From: Saprospiraceae bacterium
GTDB lineage: Bacteria; Bacteroidota; Bacteroidia; Chitinophagales; Saprospiraceae
Assembly: GCA_022842725.1 (NCBI GenBank)
Contig: JALHOZ010000013.1
Span: 50,517 to 114,516 of the forward strand
Reading direction: 5' to 3'
DNA length: 64,000 nt
How positions within the stretch are numbered: position 1 is the stretch's first letter; every line of letters starts with the position of its first letter. The translations under genes were made by a program, and so were the position numbers. The notes beneath the pieces were generated by a model. It had not been told where the DNA came from. It saw only the letters and a program-made list of their open reading frames with translations, and did no database searches. Shown here in pieces: positions 31,910 through 41,741 of the stretch.

Positions 31910-33142
31910 TCAGGATTTTTTCTTCTTTTTTTTCTTGCCCAGATGCACAAATTCATTTAATACATCTTTGAGTTCCATTTTTTTGTCTGCCGAAAACAAA
32001 GATACTTCTTTGTATTCATCATCCATTATTTCCATTTCTTTTGGTTTGTAACCCAGGTAAGATTCTATTTTTTCCAAAAGTTCTTTTTCTTCTTCTGCCA
32101 CAAAACTAAATGCGATCCCTTTAGAGGTTCCCCTTCCTGTCCGACCTACCCGGTGTACGTAATTTTCGACTACATCCGGCAAATCATAATTAAGGACAAC
32201 ATGAACCTCATCGATGTCTATACCGCGCGCACTGACATCTGTAGCGATAAGAAGTTTTACCGTTCCTTCGCGAAATGCCTGTAATGCTTCAAACCTGTCT
32301 TTTTGTTCTTTGCCCCCATGCAGCGATACAGCGCTGATATTTACTCTTTCCATCGCTTTGACCACCCTTTCAGCTCTGACTTGTGTACGGACAAAAACCA
32401 TAATTTTTTTGTCCAAATATTCTTTGACCAGGCGTTCCAAAAAAAATCTTTTGTCATCCATTTCCACATACATCAAAAAATGGTTGACATTTTTAGAAAC
32501 GGGATCTTTGGGTGAAACCTGAATTCTGATAGGATTGGTAACCAAAGAATACGCAAGATCTTTGATTTTTTCATCAATAGTTGCGGAAAAAAACAAGGTT
32601 TGTCTCTTTTTAGGCAATTTCCTTACCAAATCCCGGATATCCTGAATAAATCCTTTGTCAAGCATATGGTCGGCCTCATCCAAAACCAATATTTCTACCT
32701 GATTCAATCGGATATGGCCCTGGCTTACGAGATCAAACAGTCTTCCGGGAGTTGCTATCAGAATATCGACCCCATCTTCAAGTTTATCGATTTGCGGCAA
32801 TTGTTCCACGCCGCCAAATACCGCAAATGCCTCCACACGAAGATTTTTCCCCAACTTATTGAAAGCATCCCATGTTTGTTTGGCAAGTTCTCTTGTTGGA
32901 ACCAAAACCACACATTTGATACCACTGGCTCTGCGATTGTTATTTTTGGCATGCAGTTTATGCAAAATCGGCAAGGCAAATGCTGCTGTTTTACCGGTTC
33001 CGGTTTGGGCAATCGCCAACACATCCTCCCCTTTCAAAACGGAAGGAATACACTTAAACTGGATGTCGGTGGGTTTTTTATATCCCCACTTTTCGAGGTT
33101 GTTTTTAATCTCGTCAACAAAATGGTATTGACTGAATTTCAC
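31910..33142 (-). CDS. DEAD-box RNA helicase (RhlE-like)
   Basis: A 410-residue ATP-dependent RNA helicase with all the superfamily 2 motifs. It has a Q motif (GYKKPTDIQ, about 20-28), Walker A AQTGTGKT (45-52), PTRELAKQ, DEAD (about 155), SAT, and the C-terminal RecA-like domain with ATDVSARGID and HRVGRTGRG. The tail ends in a run of seven Lys and Ser, a basic RNA-binding tail often seen in RhlE-type proteins. The likely role is ribosome assembly or mRNA structure removal. The start is a GTG at 33142: an in-frame TAA lies four codons upstream, and no Met occurs before the Q motif. It sits 15 nt after the phosphatase stop and 36 nt before the ABC-F gene. Confidence 0.92.
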   Translation of the reverse strand: MKFSQYHFVDEIKNNLEKWGYKKPTDIQFKCIPSVLKGEDVLAIAQTGTGKTAAFALPILHKLHAKNNNRRASGIKCVVLVPTRELAKQTWDAFNKLGKNLRVEAFAVFGGVEQLPQIDKLEDGVDILIATPGRLFDLVSQGHIRLNQVEILVLDEADHMLDKGFIQDIRDLVRKLPKKRQTLFFSATIDEKIKDLAYSLVTNPIRIQVSPKDPVSKNVNHFLMYVEMDDKRFFLERLVKEYLDKKIMVFVRTQVRAERVVKAMERVNISAVSLHGGKEQKDRFEALQAFREGTVKLLIATDVSARGIDIDEVHVVLNYDLPDVVENYVHRVGRTGRGTSKGIAFSFVAEEEKELLEKIESYLGYKPKEMEIMDDEYKEVSLFSADKKMELKDVLNEFVHLGKKKKKKKS

Positions 33143-33157
33143 TATCTTATTTTAAAG

Positions 33158-34567
33158 TTAAAATTTGTTTTCTACTTCTGCTGCCTCCAACATAAAATGA
33201 TGCAGGTCGGTATTTTTTATAAACGCAGGAAGTTTGTGACTTCCCGGACCAAACATGGCCAATTCTGTAAAATCTGCCGAATGGTCTGTACCTCCAAAAT
33301 GTATATTGGTATGTTTTCGCAAAATATTCGCATACAATTCATAAGGCAGTTTATATTCATTATATGTACCGGAATCCGGCTGTTCGTCAAATTTTTTTAT
33401 CAACATTTTCACTTCATCGTCTTCAAATGCACAACGTTGACCAACCATAATCCGCTCTTTAAGCGTTTCAAACGATTCACCTTTTTTGGTCAATGAAAAA
33501 AGTAGAGAAGTACTTTGTTTCATGCTGAATAAAGTTTCAAATTTTTTATCCGCATCCTTGCCATAATACAATCCGGGATTGGCGTTTCCGTGATCCGTGG
33601 TGATGATGACTAAAGTTTCGCCATCTTTTTCTGCAAAATCAATGGCTACCTTAACCGCCTCATCAAAGGCAACCTGATCGTATATCAATGCAGGTGCGTC
33701 GTTGGCATGTGCTGCCCAATCCACTTTACCACCTTCCACCTGAAGGCAAAATCCGGCTTTATGATCTTTCATGAGACCAATGGCTTTTTCTGTCATTTCA
33801 GCCAACGATGGTATATTCTGCCTGAGTGTGTTATCGTTCAACCGATCTATTTCGTAAGGTAATCCTTCAACATCAAAAACGCCCAAAACCGGTTTTTGAC
33901 TGTTTGTTTCCAACATTTGCGACTTGGTATTGACTACCTGAAATCCACTGTTTATATATTGAGGAAATAAATCTATACCTTTTTCTTTTTGGTTAAAATA
34001 TTTTTCTCCACCACCCATCATGACATCAAATCTAAGTTCAAGATATTTGGCTGCAATTTCTGATTGTTCTCCTCTTGACTTTGATGAAACACAAAATCCT
34101 GCAGGTGTTGCATGTGTTATCGGAACGGTAGTAACACAGCCCACCTTTTTTCCCACCTTTTTAAATTTTTGCCATACAGGCATATATTCTTCACCGTTGT
34201 CACCGGTGTTTAGTCTGCCGTTTTTTACCCTTACACCTCCTCCCCAACTGGAGCTCGCCGCAGCACTATCTGTAATCACTGAAGAAGCAGAAGCCATATC
34301 CATCAACGCCCGTTTCACTTTGTTTTGTCTGTACAAACCCAACCAGTTGCTTCCTGTTCCGTTTTTTGCTCTCAAAAAAACATCGCTCATCGTAAGTGTA
34401 CCTATACTCATGCCGTCACTCACCAAAAAGATAATATTTTTTGCTTTTTTCTTTCTGTAAGACCAGGCCGTCTCTTCTGCTTCCAAACCTTGAGATACGG
34501 TCGGAAGTAAAAAACCCAAAGCTGCTGAAGCTAAGGCTGTATCTTTAAAAAATGTTCTGCGTTTCAT
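33158..34567 (-). CDS. Tat-exported alkaline phosphatase
   Basis: A 469-residue periplasmic phosphomonoesterase of the PhoA fold. The N-terminus MKRRTFFKD followed by a short hydrophobic stretch matches a twin-arginine signal, so export in folded form is expected. Family motifs include FLVSDGMSIG (first metal Asp), ITDSAAASSSWGGG (nucleophile Ser region, around residue 100), CVTTVPITHATPAGF, VEGGKVDWAAHAND, TTDHGN and HFGGTDHSAD (metal His). The Arg of the classical phosphate-binding site is not obvious by eye, so substrate preference is uncertain. It is probably first in a unit with the helicase and ABC-F genes (gaps of 15 and 36 nt). The 341-bp upstream region is shared with the divergent P-type ATPase. 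Confidence 0.9.
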   Translation of the reverse strand: MKRRTFFKDTALASAALGFLLPTVSQGLEAEETAWSYRKKKAKNIIFLVSDGMSIGTLTMSDVFLRAKNGTGSNWLGLYRQNKVKRALMDMASASSVITDSAAASSSWGGGVRVKNGRLNTGDNGEEYMPVWQKFKKVGKKVGCVTTVPITHATPAGFCVSSKSRGEQSEIAAKYLELRFDVMMGGGEKYFNQKEKGIDLFPQYINSGFQVVNTKSQMLETNSQKPVLGVFDVEGLPYEIDRLNDNTLRQNIPSLAEMTEKAIGLMKDHKAGFCLQVEGGKVDWAAHANDAPALIYDQVAFDEAVKVAIDFAEKDGETLVIITTDHGNANPGLYYGKDADKKFETLFSMKQSTSLLFSLTKKGESFETLKERIMVGQRCAFEDDEVKMLIKKFDEQPDSGTYNEYKLPYELYANILRKHTNIHFGGTDHSADFTELAMFGPGSHKLPAFIKNTDLHHFMLEAAEVENKF

Positions 34568-34908
34568 ACTTTCATTAATTTTGTTGTTTTATTACCATCA
34601 TCGATCCGAATGCCGCCATCAGGTCATTTTTAACCTGTATCTTTTGGGTCACCGATCATATTACACATGAAAACAACTTATATCGCAAAGTTTTTAAAAA
34701 TATATTATTTTATCGTTAATGTACTACTTTTGAAAATAATTGGCATACCTTTGATCATGCTGCCGCGCTGATTATCAAAATGTTAGTCCGAAAATAAAAA
34801 GACTGATGTATTTGGAATCATTCTGTTTTACTTTCCCAAACAACAAAGGTAAAAGAAAATTTCCGGCTTTTCATTTAGATTTATAATTTTATACCTAAAA
34901 CCGAAAAC
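34568..34908. other. Divergent intergenic region between phosphatase and P-type ATPase genes
   Basis: These 341 AT-rich bp have no coding potential that I can see. Two plus-strand matches to TAnnTTTG occur (34725-34732 and 34746-34753). Neither has a clear -33 partner. I see no hairpin or riboswitch-like structure. Confidence 0.55.
34746..34753 (+). promoter_or_regulatory. Candidate -7 box (TACCTTTG) for the P-type ATPase
   Basis: The sequence matches TAnnTTTG, with a second match (TACTTTTG) 21 bp upstream at 34725-34732. It is about 156 nt from the ATG at 34909. Either box could be used; both calls are weak. Confidence 0.28.
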
Positions 34909-37410
34909 ATGACAGAAAACAACCCACTTTTCGAAAATTTTGAGGGTTTGACTTCAGAAGAAGCGGAAAGGCTAAAAAAATCGGAGAATCTTCAGGGTAA
35001 ATCGGATTCAAAAATTATTGGATATTTCCATACCCTTCAGGAAATAGTCCTGGAACCCATGTTTTTACTTCTTTTTGCTTGTGCGACAATCTATTTTATA
35101 TTAAAAGAATATCAGGAAGCATGGTTTATGTCAGGTGCAATCCTCTTGGTTGCTGCTATATCTTTATACCAGGAAATCCGCCAGAAAAAAGCTTTGGATG
35201 CCCTCAAACAATACTCAAGAAAAAAACAAAAAGTCAGAAGAGACGGTAAAACCGTTTATCTGGATACCGAAGATCTCGTGACCGGTGATATTGTTATTTG
35301 TAAAGAAGGTGACCTCATTCCTGCTGATGGTGACCTGCTTGCCTGTCCTGATTTTTCAGTCAATGAAAGTTTACTCACCGGCGAAAGTTTGCCAGTATTT
35401 AAAGATATGTCTACGCCGGAGACCCGCCTGGTTTTTCAGGGTTCTATGGTCACATCAGGACAATGTATTTTTACCATCACGGCTACCGGCCTGAATACCC
35501 GATTGGGTAAAATGGGGCAAAAAATGGACGAAATGTTGTTTAAAAAATCTCCTCTGCAGGTAGAAATCAACAGTTTTGTAACCAAAATGGCCATTACGGG
35601 TACCCTCTTTTTTTTCCTTATCGTTTTGATCACATACATCCAACAGGGACTTTGGACGGAAAGTCTGCTGGCAGGGCTGACCATAGCCATGTCTGTTTTG
35701 CCGGAAGAAATACCGGTGGCTTACACTACTTTTATGGCATTGGGTGCCTGGAGACTGATCAAAAAAGGAATTATTGTCAAAAAAACCGATATCGTCGAAG
35801 CTTTGGGTAATACCCGGTTTTTATGTCTGGACAAAACCGGAACCATTACCCAAAATAAGATGGATCTGGTGGCTATGTACGATTTTCAAAAAGATAAAAT
35901 TGTAGAACAAAATGAATTTAAAGACTCGCTGACCTTACTGGAATATGCACTTTGGTCCAGCGAGACCGAACCTTTTGACCCTATGGAAAAAACCATTCAT
36001 GACCACTACAAACAATTCAGTCCGGTCGATGAAAGAAAGGATTACGCGATGATTCACGAATATCCGTTGGAAGGAAGCCCGCCTTCTATGACCCATGTTT
36101 TTCAGCACAAAAACGGCAATCGTCTGGCAGCGATCAAAGGCGCTCCTGAAGCTGTTTTTGCACGATGCCATCTATCAGCCACCGAAAACGACCGGATTCA
36201 TCAACATCTGAAATCATTGACAGAAAAGGGGTTCAGGGTATTGGGCGTCGGTAAAGCCAGATTCGTACCTGACACTATGCCGGCAAACCCGGAAGGATTT
36301 ACCTTTGATTTTTGTGGCCTCGTTGCCTTTTATGATCCGCCGAAAGAAGATATAGAAGACTTTTTTTTAAAAGTTCGACAAGCAGGTATACAAGTAAAAA
36401 TGATTACGGGAGACAATGAAGCCACTGCAACCTATATTGCTTCACAGTCGGGTATGGCTGATCCCGTCCTGCCTGTTTCCATGTCAAAACTTTTGGAAGC
36501 CGATGAACCCAATTTTGAAAAATTGATCCTTGACAACAATGTTTTTGCCAGAATATCGCCTGAAATAAAACTGCGCATCATCGAAGTACTCAACCGTCAC
36601 GGTATAGTAGCCATGACAGGTGACGGCGTCAATGACGGTCTCGCCTTAAAAGCAGCAACCGTAGGCATTGCCATGGGAAAAAAAGGAACTGAAATCGCCA
36701 GACTGGCTTCATCCATCATCATAACCGACGATAAGCTGGAAAAAATCTATGATGCTATTGAAACGGGAAGAAAAATATATTATAATCTTCAAAAAGCGAT
36801 CCGATATATCATTTCTATCCATGTGCCCATCATTCTGGTAGTTTCTGTTCCCTTGTTTCTGGGTTGGGAATATGCCTCCATATTTTCTCCGGTGCACATC
36901 ATTTTTATGGAATTGGTCATGGGTCCTACCTGTTCGATTGTTTATGAAAATGAAGCTGCCGAACCGGGATTGATGTCCAGACCTCCGGAACCTCGGGAAA
37001 AAGGGTTTATTTCACTAAATAACCTAACCCTAAGCATCATTCAGGGATTGGTCATCACTGCTTTTGCACTTGGTGTTTATAGCTGGGGCTTACATCAAAA
37101 ATGGTCAGAAGAAACCATTCGAACAATGGTGTTTTTATTGCTCATTACGGCCAATATTGTCCTTTCTCTTGCCAACCGTTCATTTTATCATTCTATGTTT
37201 TTGATGATGAAAACCAAAAATGAATTGATGACTTACATCCTTGGTGCAACTGTATTGTGTGTGGTCGCTATACTGATCATTCCGGCGGTAAGTGCCTTTT
37301 TTCAGGTAATCCGATTGCCTTATGACATGATTCTTGGCAGTATCGGTTTAGGTTTACTTTCTGTACTTTGGTTTGAAGTCTATAAGTGGTATCTAAGGGT
37401 TCAGCAATAA
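34909..37410 (+). CDS. P-type cation-transporting ATPase
   Basis: An 833-residue inner-membrane ion pump. It has the actuator loop LLTGESLPV (about 155-163), the membrane helix 4 motif SVLPEEIPVAY (about 259-269), the phosphorylation site DKTGTIT (about 307), the nucleotide-domain motif KGAPEAVFARC, MITGDNEATA, and the hinge MTGDGVNDGLALKAA. About eight to ten membrane segments are visible, with the last group at the C-terminus (about 620-825), as in P-II pumps (Ca2+ or Na+/K+ type). No N-terminal metal-binding CxxC is present, which argues against a P-IB heavy-metal pump. The PEEIPV sequence fits Ca2+/Mn2+-like bacterial pumps, but the ion cannot be fixed by eye. It is convergent with the hybrid kinase gene, with 14 bp between the stops. 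Confidence 0.92.
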   Translation: MTENNPLFENFEGLTSEEAERLKKSENLQGKSDSKIIGYFHTLQEIVLEPMFLLLFACATIYFILKEYQEAWFMSGAILLVAAISLYQEIRQKKALDALKQYSRKKQKVRRDGKTVYLDTEDLVTGDIVICKEGDLIPADGDLLACPDFSVNESLLTGESLPVFKDMSTPETRLVFQGSMVTSGQCIFTITATGLNTRLGKMGQKMDEMLFKKSPLQVEINSFVTKMAITGTLFFFLIVLITYIQQGLWTESLLAGLTIAMSVLPEEIPVAYTTFMALGAWRLIKKGIIVKKTDIVEALGNTRFLCLDKTGTITQNKMDLVAMYDFQKDKIVEQNEFKDSLTLLEYALWSSETEPFDPMEKTIHDHYKQFSPVDERKDYAMIHEYPLEGSPPSMTHVFQHKNGNRLAAIKGAPEAVFARCHLSATENDRIHQHLKSLTEKGFRVLGVGKARFVPDTMPANPEGFTFDFCGLVAFYDPPKEDIEDFFLKVRQAGIQVKMITGDNEATATYIASQSGMADPVLPVSMSKLLEADEPNFEKLILDNNVFARISPEIKLRIIEVLNRHGIVAMTGDGVNDGLALKAATVGIAMGKKGTEIARLASSIIITDDKLEKIYDAIETGRKIYYNLQKAIRYIISIHVPIILVVSVPLFLGWEYASIFSPVHIIFMELVMGPTCSIVYENEAAEPGLMSRPPEPREKGFISLNNLTLSIIQGLVITAFALGVYSWGLHQKWSEETIRTMVFLLLITANIVLSLANRSFYHSMFLMMKTKNELMTYILGATVLCVVAILIIPAVSAFFQVIRLPYDMILGSIGLGLLSVLWFEVYKWYLRVQQ

Positions 37411-37424
37411 CATGGACCTTTTTG

Positions 37425-40400
37425 TCAGTGACCACCTTTCCATTCCAAAGGAGTTTTGCCGGTTTCCTGCTTAAAAACCCTGGCAAAATAACCGGGATCG
37501 TTGTAACCGCATTCCATGGCAATGGTTGCAATACTGATATCCGGATCCGCCAATAACTCTTTGGCTTTTTGTAAACGCACCATTCGGATAAACTGATTGG
37601 GAGAGTGACCGGTCAAAGCATCAAGTTTACGGTGTAATTGTGAATGACTCATAAATACCATTTTACAAAGTTGTTCTACATTAAATTCATAATTTGAAAA
37701 ATTGGCAACAACAACTTCCCTGACTTTTTTGACAAATTCATGTTCTGCTTTTTCTTCCTTGAGTACAGCGTCTTCGATATCGGGTAAGGTTTCTGTTTTT
37801 TGTTCCAAACCCATCTGTCTACTGTAATATTCTCTCAGATTTTTGCGCTGATCTATGAGTTTTGTAATATGAAGCAGTAATTCTTCTTTATGAAAAGGTT
37901 TTTCCAGATAAACATCAGCGCCCTTTTTTAACCCTTCCAGTCTGCTTGGCATATCAGCTTTTGCAGTCAACATGATGATCGGAATGTGGCTTGTGCGGTC
38001 ATCATCCCGCAATTTCCGGCACATTTCAAAACCATCAATCACGGGCATCATCACATCGGTAATGATCAGATCAGGTATAATTTCTACTGCTATATCAAAA
38101 CCTTCTCTACCGTCCTTGCCTACTGCCAATGAATACTCCGGCAGACAACTGACCGTATAAGCGACGACATCTGCATTGTCTTCCACCAATAAAACCAATG
38201 GTCCTGATCCGTTTGTTTTTACCCTTTCCGTTGCTGGTGATTCATCTGTTGTTTTTGACTGAATGTCTGCATTTTTGATTTTGCGTGATGGCAACTGAAC
38301 GTTTTCTGTTTCAACATCTTCCACTTTTTGTAATGGAATAGACATGATAAATTCTGTTCCTTTGGTTGCCCCGACCGGTGGGCTTTTTACGGTAATGGTG
38401 CCCGACATAAGTCTGACGAGTTCTTTGGTCAGGGCCAATCCGATTCCTGTACCTTCGGCATTCCTTGTATGACTGTTGTCTGTCTGATAAAAACGGTCAA
38501 ATATATAAGGCAGCTGATTTTCAGGAATACCAATACCGGTGTCTTTGACTTTCAAAATCAGGGTAACTTTTGTTTTGTCAGAACTTTCTTCTTTTGACAC
38601 ACTCACATACACATTTCCCATCGCAGGCGTAAATTTCAACGCATTGGAAAATAAATTGGTAATGATTTGTCTGATTTTTTCAGCGTCAAAAGCTACCAAC
38701 AATTCATCCGTTTCCGGCAAAAAGTGAAATTGTTTCTGATCCGTAGCTGCCAGAGATTGAAAGGATTCTACAATATACCTGAGAAAGCCGATGATATCTC
38801 CCTGAGTCAGATGTAATGTCATCTTTCCGCTTTCGAGTTTTGAAAGATCCAGCATCTGATTGACCAGATTAAGAAGATTCTGCCCATTCCGGACAATCAT
38901 ATCAACTCCGTTGGTCAGATATGTTTCCGGATTGTTTTTGATCTGATTGGCCATACCCAGGATAACGGTCAGGGGTGTCCTGAATTCGTGGGTTATATTG
39001 GCATAAAGTTGTGTTTTTACGGTGTCCAGTTCTTTGATTCTGCTGGCTTCCTGTTGTTCGTAATGAAGTTGAGACTCAAGCCGGGCTTTATTGACCCTGA
39101 ATTTGAGATAACTTCTGATGATATAACTTAATAAAACAATATAAATCAGACAAGCCCACCACGTCATCCACCAGGGTGGTTTTACCCTGATGTCCAAAGA
39201 AGCGGTTTTGTCGCTCCAGATCCCCTGACTGTTGCTGCCCTGAACTCTGAATGTATAGTTTCCTGATGGAAGATGCAGATAGGTCGCTGACCTTCTGTTG
39301 CCGCTTTCCACCCAATCTTTGTCGATCCCGATCAATTGGTACCTGTATTTATTCTGATCCGGTGCTGAAAAATCAAGGGATGAAAACTCCAGCGTCAGAA
39401 TATCCTGTTCGTGATGTAATGTGATGGATTGAGAATATTCGACAGAGCTTTTCAAAACACCCGATTTGTCATTTGGTAACACCTGCTTATTACCCACTAA
39501 TAGAGAAGTTATAAAAACATTAGGCGTAAATCCGCTTTTTAATACATCTCTGGGATTAAATATATTCATACCGTTTACACCGGCAAAAGCCAACCTGCCA
39601 TCATTAAGTTTTGCATAAGCTCCGGTATTAAATTCATCATCCTGAAGGCCCATACTTTTTGTAAAATATCTGAATGCGTATGTTGGCGTTTGGTTTTTCA
39701 ACGTTGTTGTCATACAAAAAATACCTTTGTTGGTGCTTCCCCAGATATTGCCATCTGCATCTGTAAGGATTCCATAAACTACATCATCCGGCAAACCATC
39801 TTTTTTGGCGAGATGAAAAAAATCTCCTGTCGTTTTATCCAGTCTGTTCAAACCACCTCCACGTGTTGCCATCCAAAGGTATTTGCCAGGTGATTTCGGG
39901 TCGGGCAAAAAACATGAAATAAGATTATAGCTGAGAGAATTCCTGTTTTTAACATCATTTCTAAACCAGGTGATTTCTGCCAAAGATATCTTATCGGATA
40001 TAAATTTGATTTTGGCAAATCCGTTTTCGGTACCGACCCAATATACTCCTTTTTTTTCTTCGAAAACAGTAGTAATAAGCATTTTTTCACCAGTGGTATT
40101 GATTTGAATGCTGTCAAGTTTTCCCGAATCTTTATGAAATAAAGAAATGGTGCCGTTCAATCCCGGAAGCCATATATTGCCGTAACTATCTTCAAGAAAG
40201 GGTTGTTTTTTACCCAATTTGAGGTTGGTATTAATATTTGGATAAGAATCCAGTTTTTTGGTATTCGGATTGTAACAATAATATCCTCCCTGATCGCTTT
40301 TTATCCAATATTCATTTTTTGAAGAGATAAACATGTTGTCAACCTGCTTCACCGTTTTGAGATGGTCAAAAGCATTTTTTTGTAATATTCCGTTTTTAAG

Positions 40401-41513
40401 ATAAAACCATACGTAACTATAATCAACAAAAAAAAGATCGTTTTCCTTTCCCGGAATCATCTGGCGGATAGTGACGCCCTTAGACAAAGTTTCAAAAAGC
40501 GGCCGGATGATATTATATTTTCGCAATCCATACCCTACGGAACCACTCCATAAAATCCCTGATTTGTCTATCAAAAAGGGATAAGAAATCCTTTTGGTTT
40601 TATCTATCTCCGGTTTTTCCGACCAATCGATTTTTTTGCCTTTTTCCCATTTGCTGATATCGTAAAAATAGATTTCCCGGTGAAAATAGTCCCATAAAGA
40701 TTTTTTAGGTTTGAAAATAAGGTTTCCTTCACGTATTTTTTTGGTATCGAACAGCGGCAAAACTTCCTTTCCGTCATCCAGGTAAAGATGGTGATTGATC
40801 AGTACGGTACCATCCTTATTAAGATAGCCGCTGTAATACAAACTGGCATTTTTTTGTAATACAAACGTATTATTTTTGGGTTCCAGCAGGTATACATTTC
40901 CGTCCATCGCTCCAATCCATATGTTTCCTTTTGAATCCTTGCCCATACCCCAAACCTGACTGTTGCCCGGCAAAATAAGTCTGGTAATTGTCGGCTTTTT
41001 TTGATTTATCATAAATTCATCCGGCAGATTCACAATATTCAAACCCGCTTTATCTGTAGCTATCAGCATCTTGCCGGCAGCAATTTCTTCTATAGCTTTA
41101 ATCCCGTTGCCTGAAAGACTGGAAGGATTTGATGTTTCGTGCACAATCCTGTAAAAATTCCCGCTTTTTTTATCATATAAATTAACTCCGGCATTTTCAG
41201 TGCCAACCCAGATATTGCCTTTGCTGTCTTCAAACAATCTGGATATGGTGTTACTACTCAGCGACAAATCATTGTAAGGGTCATTGGTGAATACTTTAAA
41301 TTGATAGCCGTCATAACGATTCAATCCGTTTTTGGTCCCAATCCACAAAAATCCGTCCTCATCCTGAATCATGTCAAATATCATTCCCTGAGAAAGCCCC
41401 TGAGCCATAGAAATGGTTTCATAACTATTTTCAAGTTGGCTGTGCAATGCAACTCCAAAACTCATAAAAGTCAGGATGAAAATAAATTTTATATGGTAAA
41501 ATGACTTGATCAT
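37425..41513 (-). CDS. Hybrid two-component system sensor/regulator (HTCS)
   Basis: A 1362-residue membrane protein combining sensor and regulator. Signal peptide (about 1-25); a periplasmic beta-propeller of two-component regulator repeats (about 30-680; GFLWIGTKNGLNRYDG, GNIWVGTENAG, GNIWGSTNKGI); a Y_Y_Y domain (about 690-790); one membrane segment (near 795); histidine kinase with H-box HEFRTPLT (His near 843) and ATP-binding DTGIGIPENQLPYIFDRFY and GTGIGLALTKEL; receiver domain with phospho-acceptor Asp in DLIITDVMMP (near 1154); and AraC-type HTH (about 1270-1357). HTCS proteins usually sense glycan breakdown products and activate adjacent uptake genes, but no SusCD pair lies next to this one. 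The divergent gene at 41742 is the nearest candidate target. Confidence 0.93.
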   Translation of the reverse strand: MIKSFYHIKFIFILTFMSFGVALHSQLENSYETISMAQGLSQGMIFDMIQDEDGFLWIGTKNGLNRYDGYQFKVFTNDPYNDLSLSSNTISRLFEDSKGNIWVGTENAGVNLYDKKSGNFYRIVHETSNPSSLSGNGIKAIEEIAAGKMLIATDKAGLNIVNLPDEFMINQKKPTITRLILPGNSQVWGMGKDSKGNIWIGAMDGNVYLLEPKNNTFVLQKNASLYYSGYLNKDGTVLINHHLYLDDGKEVLPLFDTKKIREGNLIFKPKKSLWDYFHREIYFYDISKWEKGKKIDWSEKPEIDKTKRISYPFLIDKSGILWSGSVGYGLRKYNIIRPLFETLSKGVTIRQMIPGKENDLFFVDYSYVWFYLKNGILQKNAFDHLKTVKQVDNMFISSKNEYWIKSDQGGYYCYNPNTKKLDSYPNINTNLKLGKKQPFLEDSYGNIWLPGLNGTISLFHKDSGKLDSIQINTTGEKMLITTVFEEKKGVYWVGTENGFAKIKFISDKISLAEITWFRNDVKNRNSLSYNLISCFLPDPKSPGKYLWMATRGGGLNRLDKTTGDFFHLAKKDGLPDDVVYGILTDADGNIWGSTNKGIFCMTTTLKNQTPTYAFRYFTKSMGLQDDEFNTGAYAKLNDGRLAFAGVNGMNIFNPRDVLKSGFTPNVFITSLLVGNKQVLPNDKSGVLKSSVEYSQSITLHHEQDILTLEFSSLDFSAPDQNKYRYQLIGIDKDWVESGNRRSATYLHLPSGNYTFRVQGSNSQGIWSDKTASLDIRVKPPWWMTWWACLIYIVLLSYIIRSYLKFRVNKARLESQLHYEQQEASRIKELDTVKTQLYANITHEFRTPLTVILGMANQIKNNPETYLTNGVDMIVRNGQNLLNLVNQMLDLSKLESGKMTLHLTQGDIIGFLRYIVESFQSLAATDQKQFHFLPETDELLVAFDAEKIRQIITNLFSNALKFTPAMGNVYVSVSKEESSDKTKVTLILKVKDTGIGIPENQLPYIFDRFYQTDNSHTRNAEGTGIGLALTKELVRLMSGTITVKSPPVGATKGTEFIMSIPLQKVEDVETENVQLPSRKIKNADIQSKTTDESPATERVKTNGSGPLVLLVEDNADVVAYTVSCLPEYSLAVGKDGREGFDIAVEIIPDLIITDVMMPVIDGFEMCRKLRDDDRTSHIPIIMLTAKADMPSRLEGLKKGADVYLEKPFHKEELLLHITKLIDQRKNLREYYSRQMGLEQKTETLPDIEDAVLKEEKAEHEFVKKVREVVVANFSNYEFNVEQLCKMVFMSHSQLHRKLDALTGHSPNQFIRMVRLQKAKELLADPDISIATIAMECGYNDPGYFARVFKQETGKTPLEWKGGH

Positions 41514-41741
41514 AAGCTATAAAGGTAAATCATTGTAGTCTATACCTGTAAAAAAAAATGCTGCCTTTTTTATTAAAATGAAGAATTTGTCCTGGTGATG
41601 CACAGTTTGTCCGATTGATTGTCGAAAAAGTACATAAGGATGATTGATTTTTACTCACTTTCAGCCCGGAAACTACAGACCTTTGTACCATTCAATCTTT
41701 ATTCACACAAAAGTATTATTAACCAATTAATCAATTATATC

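Noticed and set aside
32600..33496. A 298-codon plus-strand open frame opposite the helicase and phosphatase genes
   Set aside because: It lies antisense to two well-recognised genes and its residues are Phe/Gln/Ile-rich with no domain, as expected for the reverse of coding DNA.
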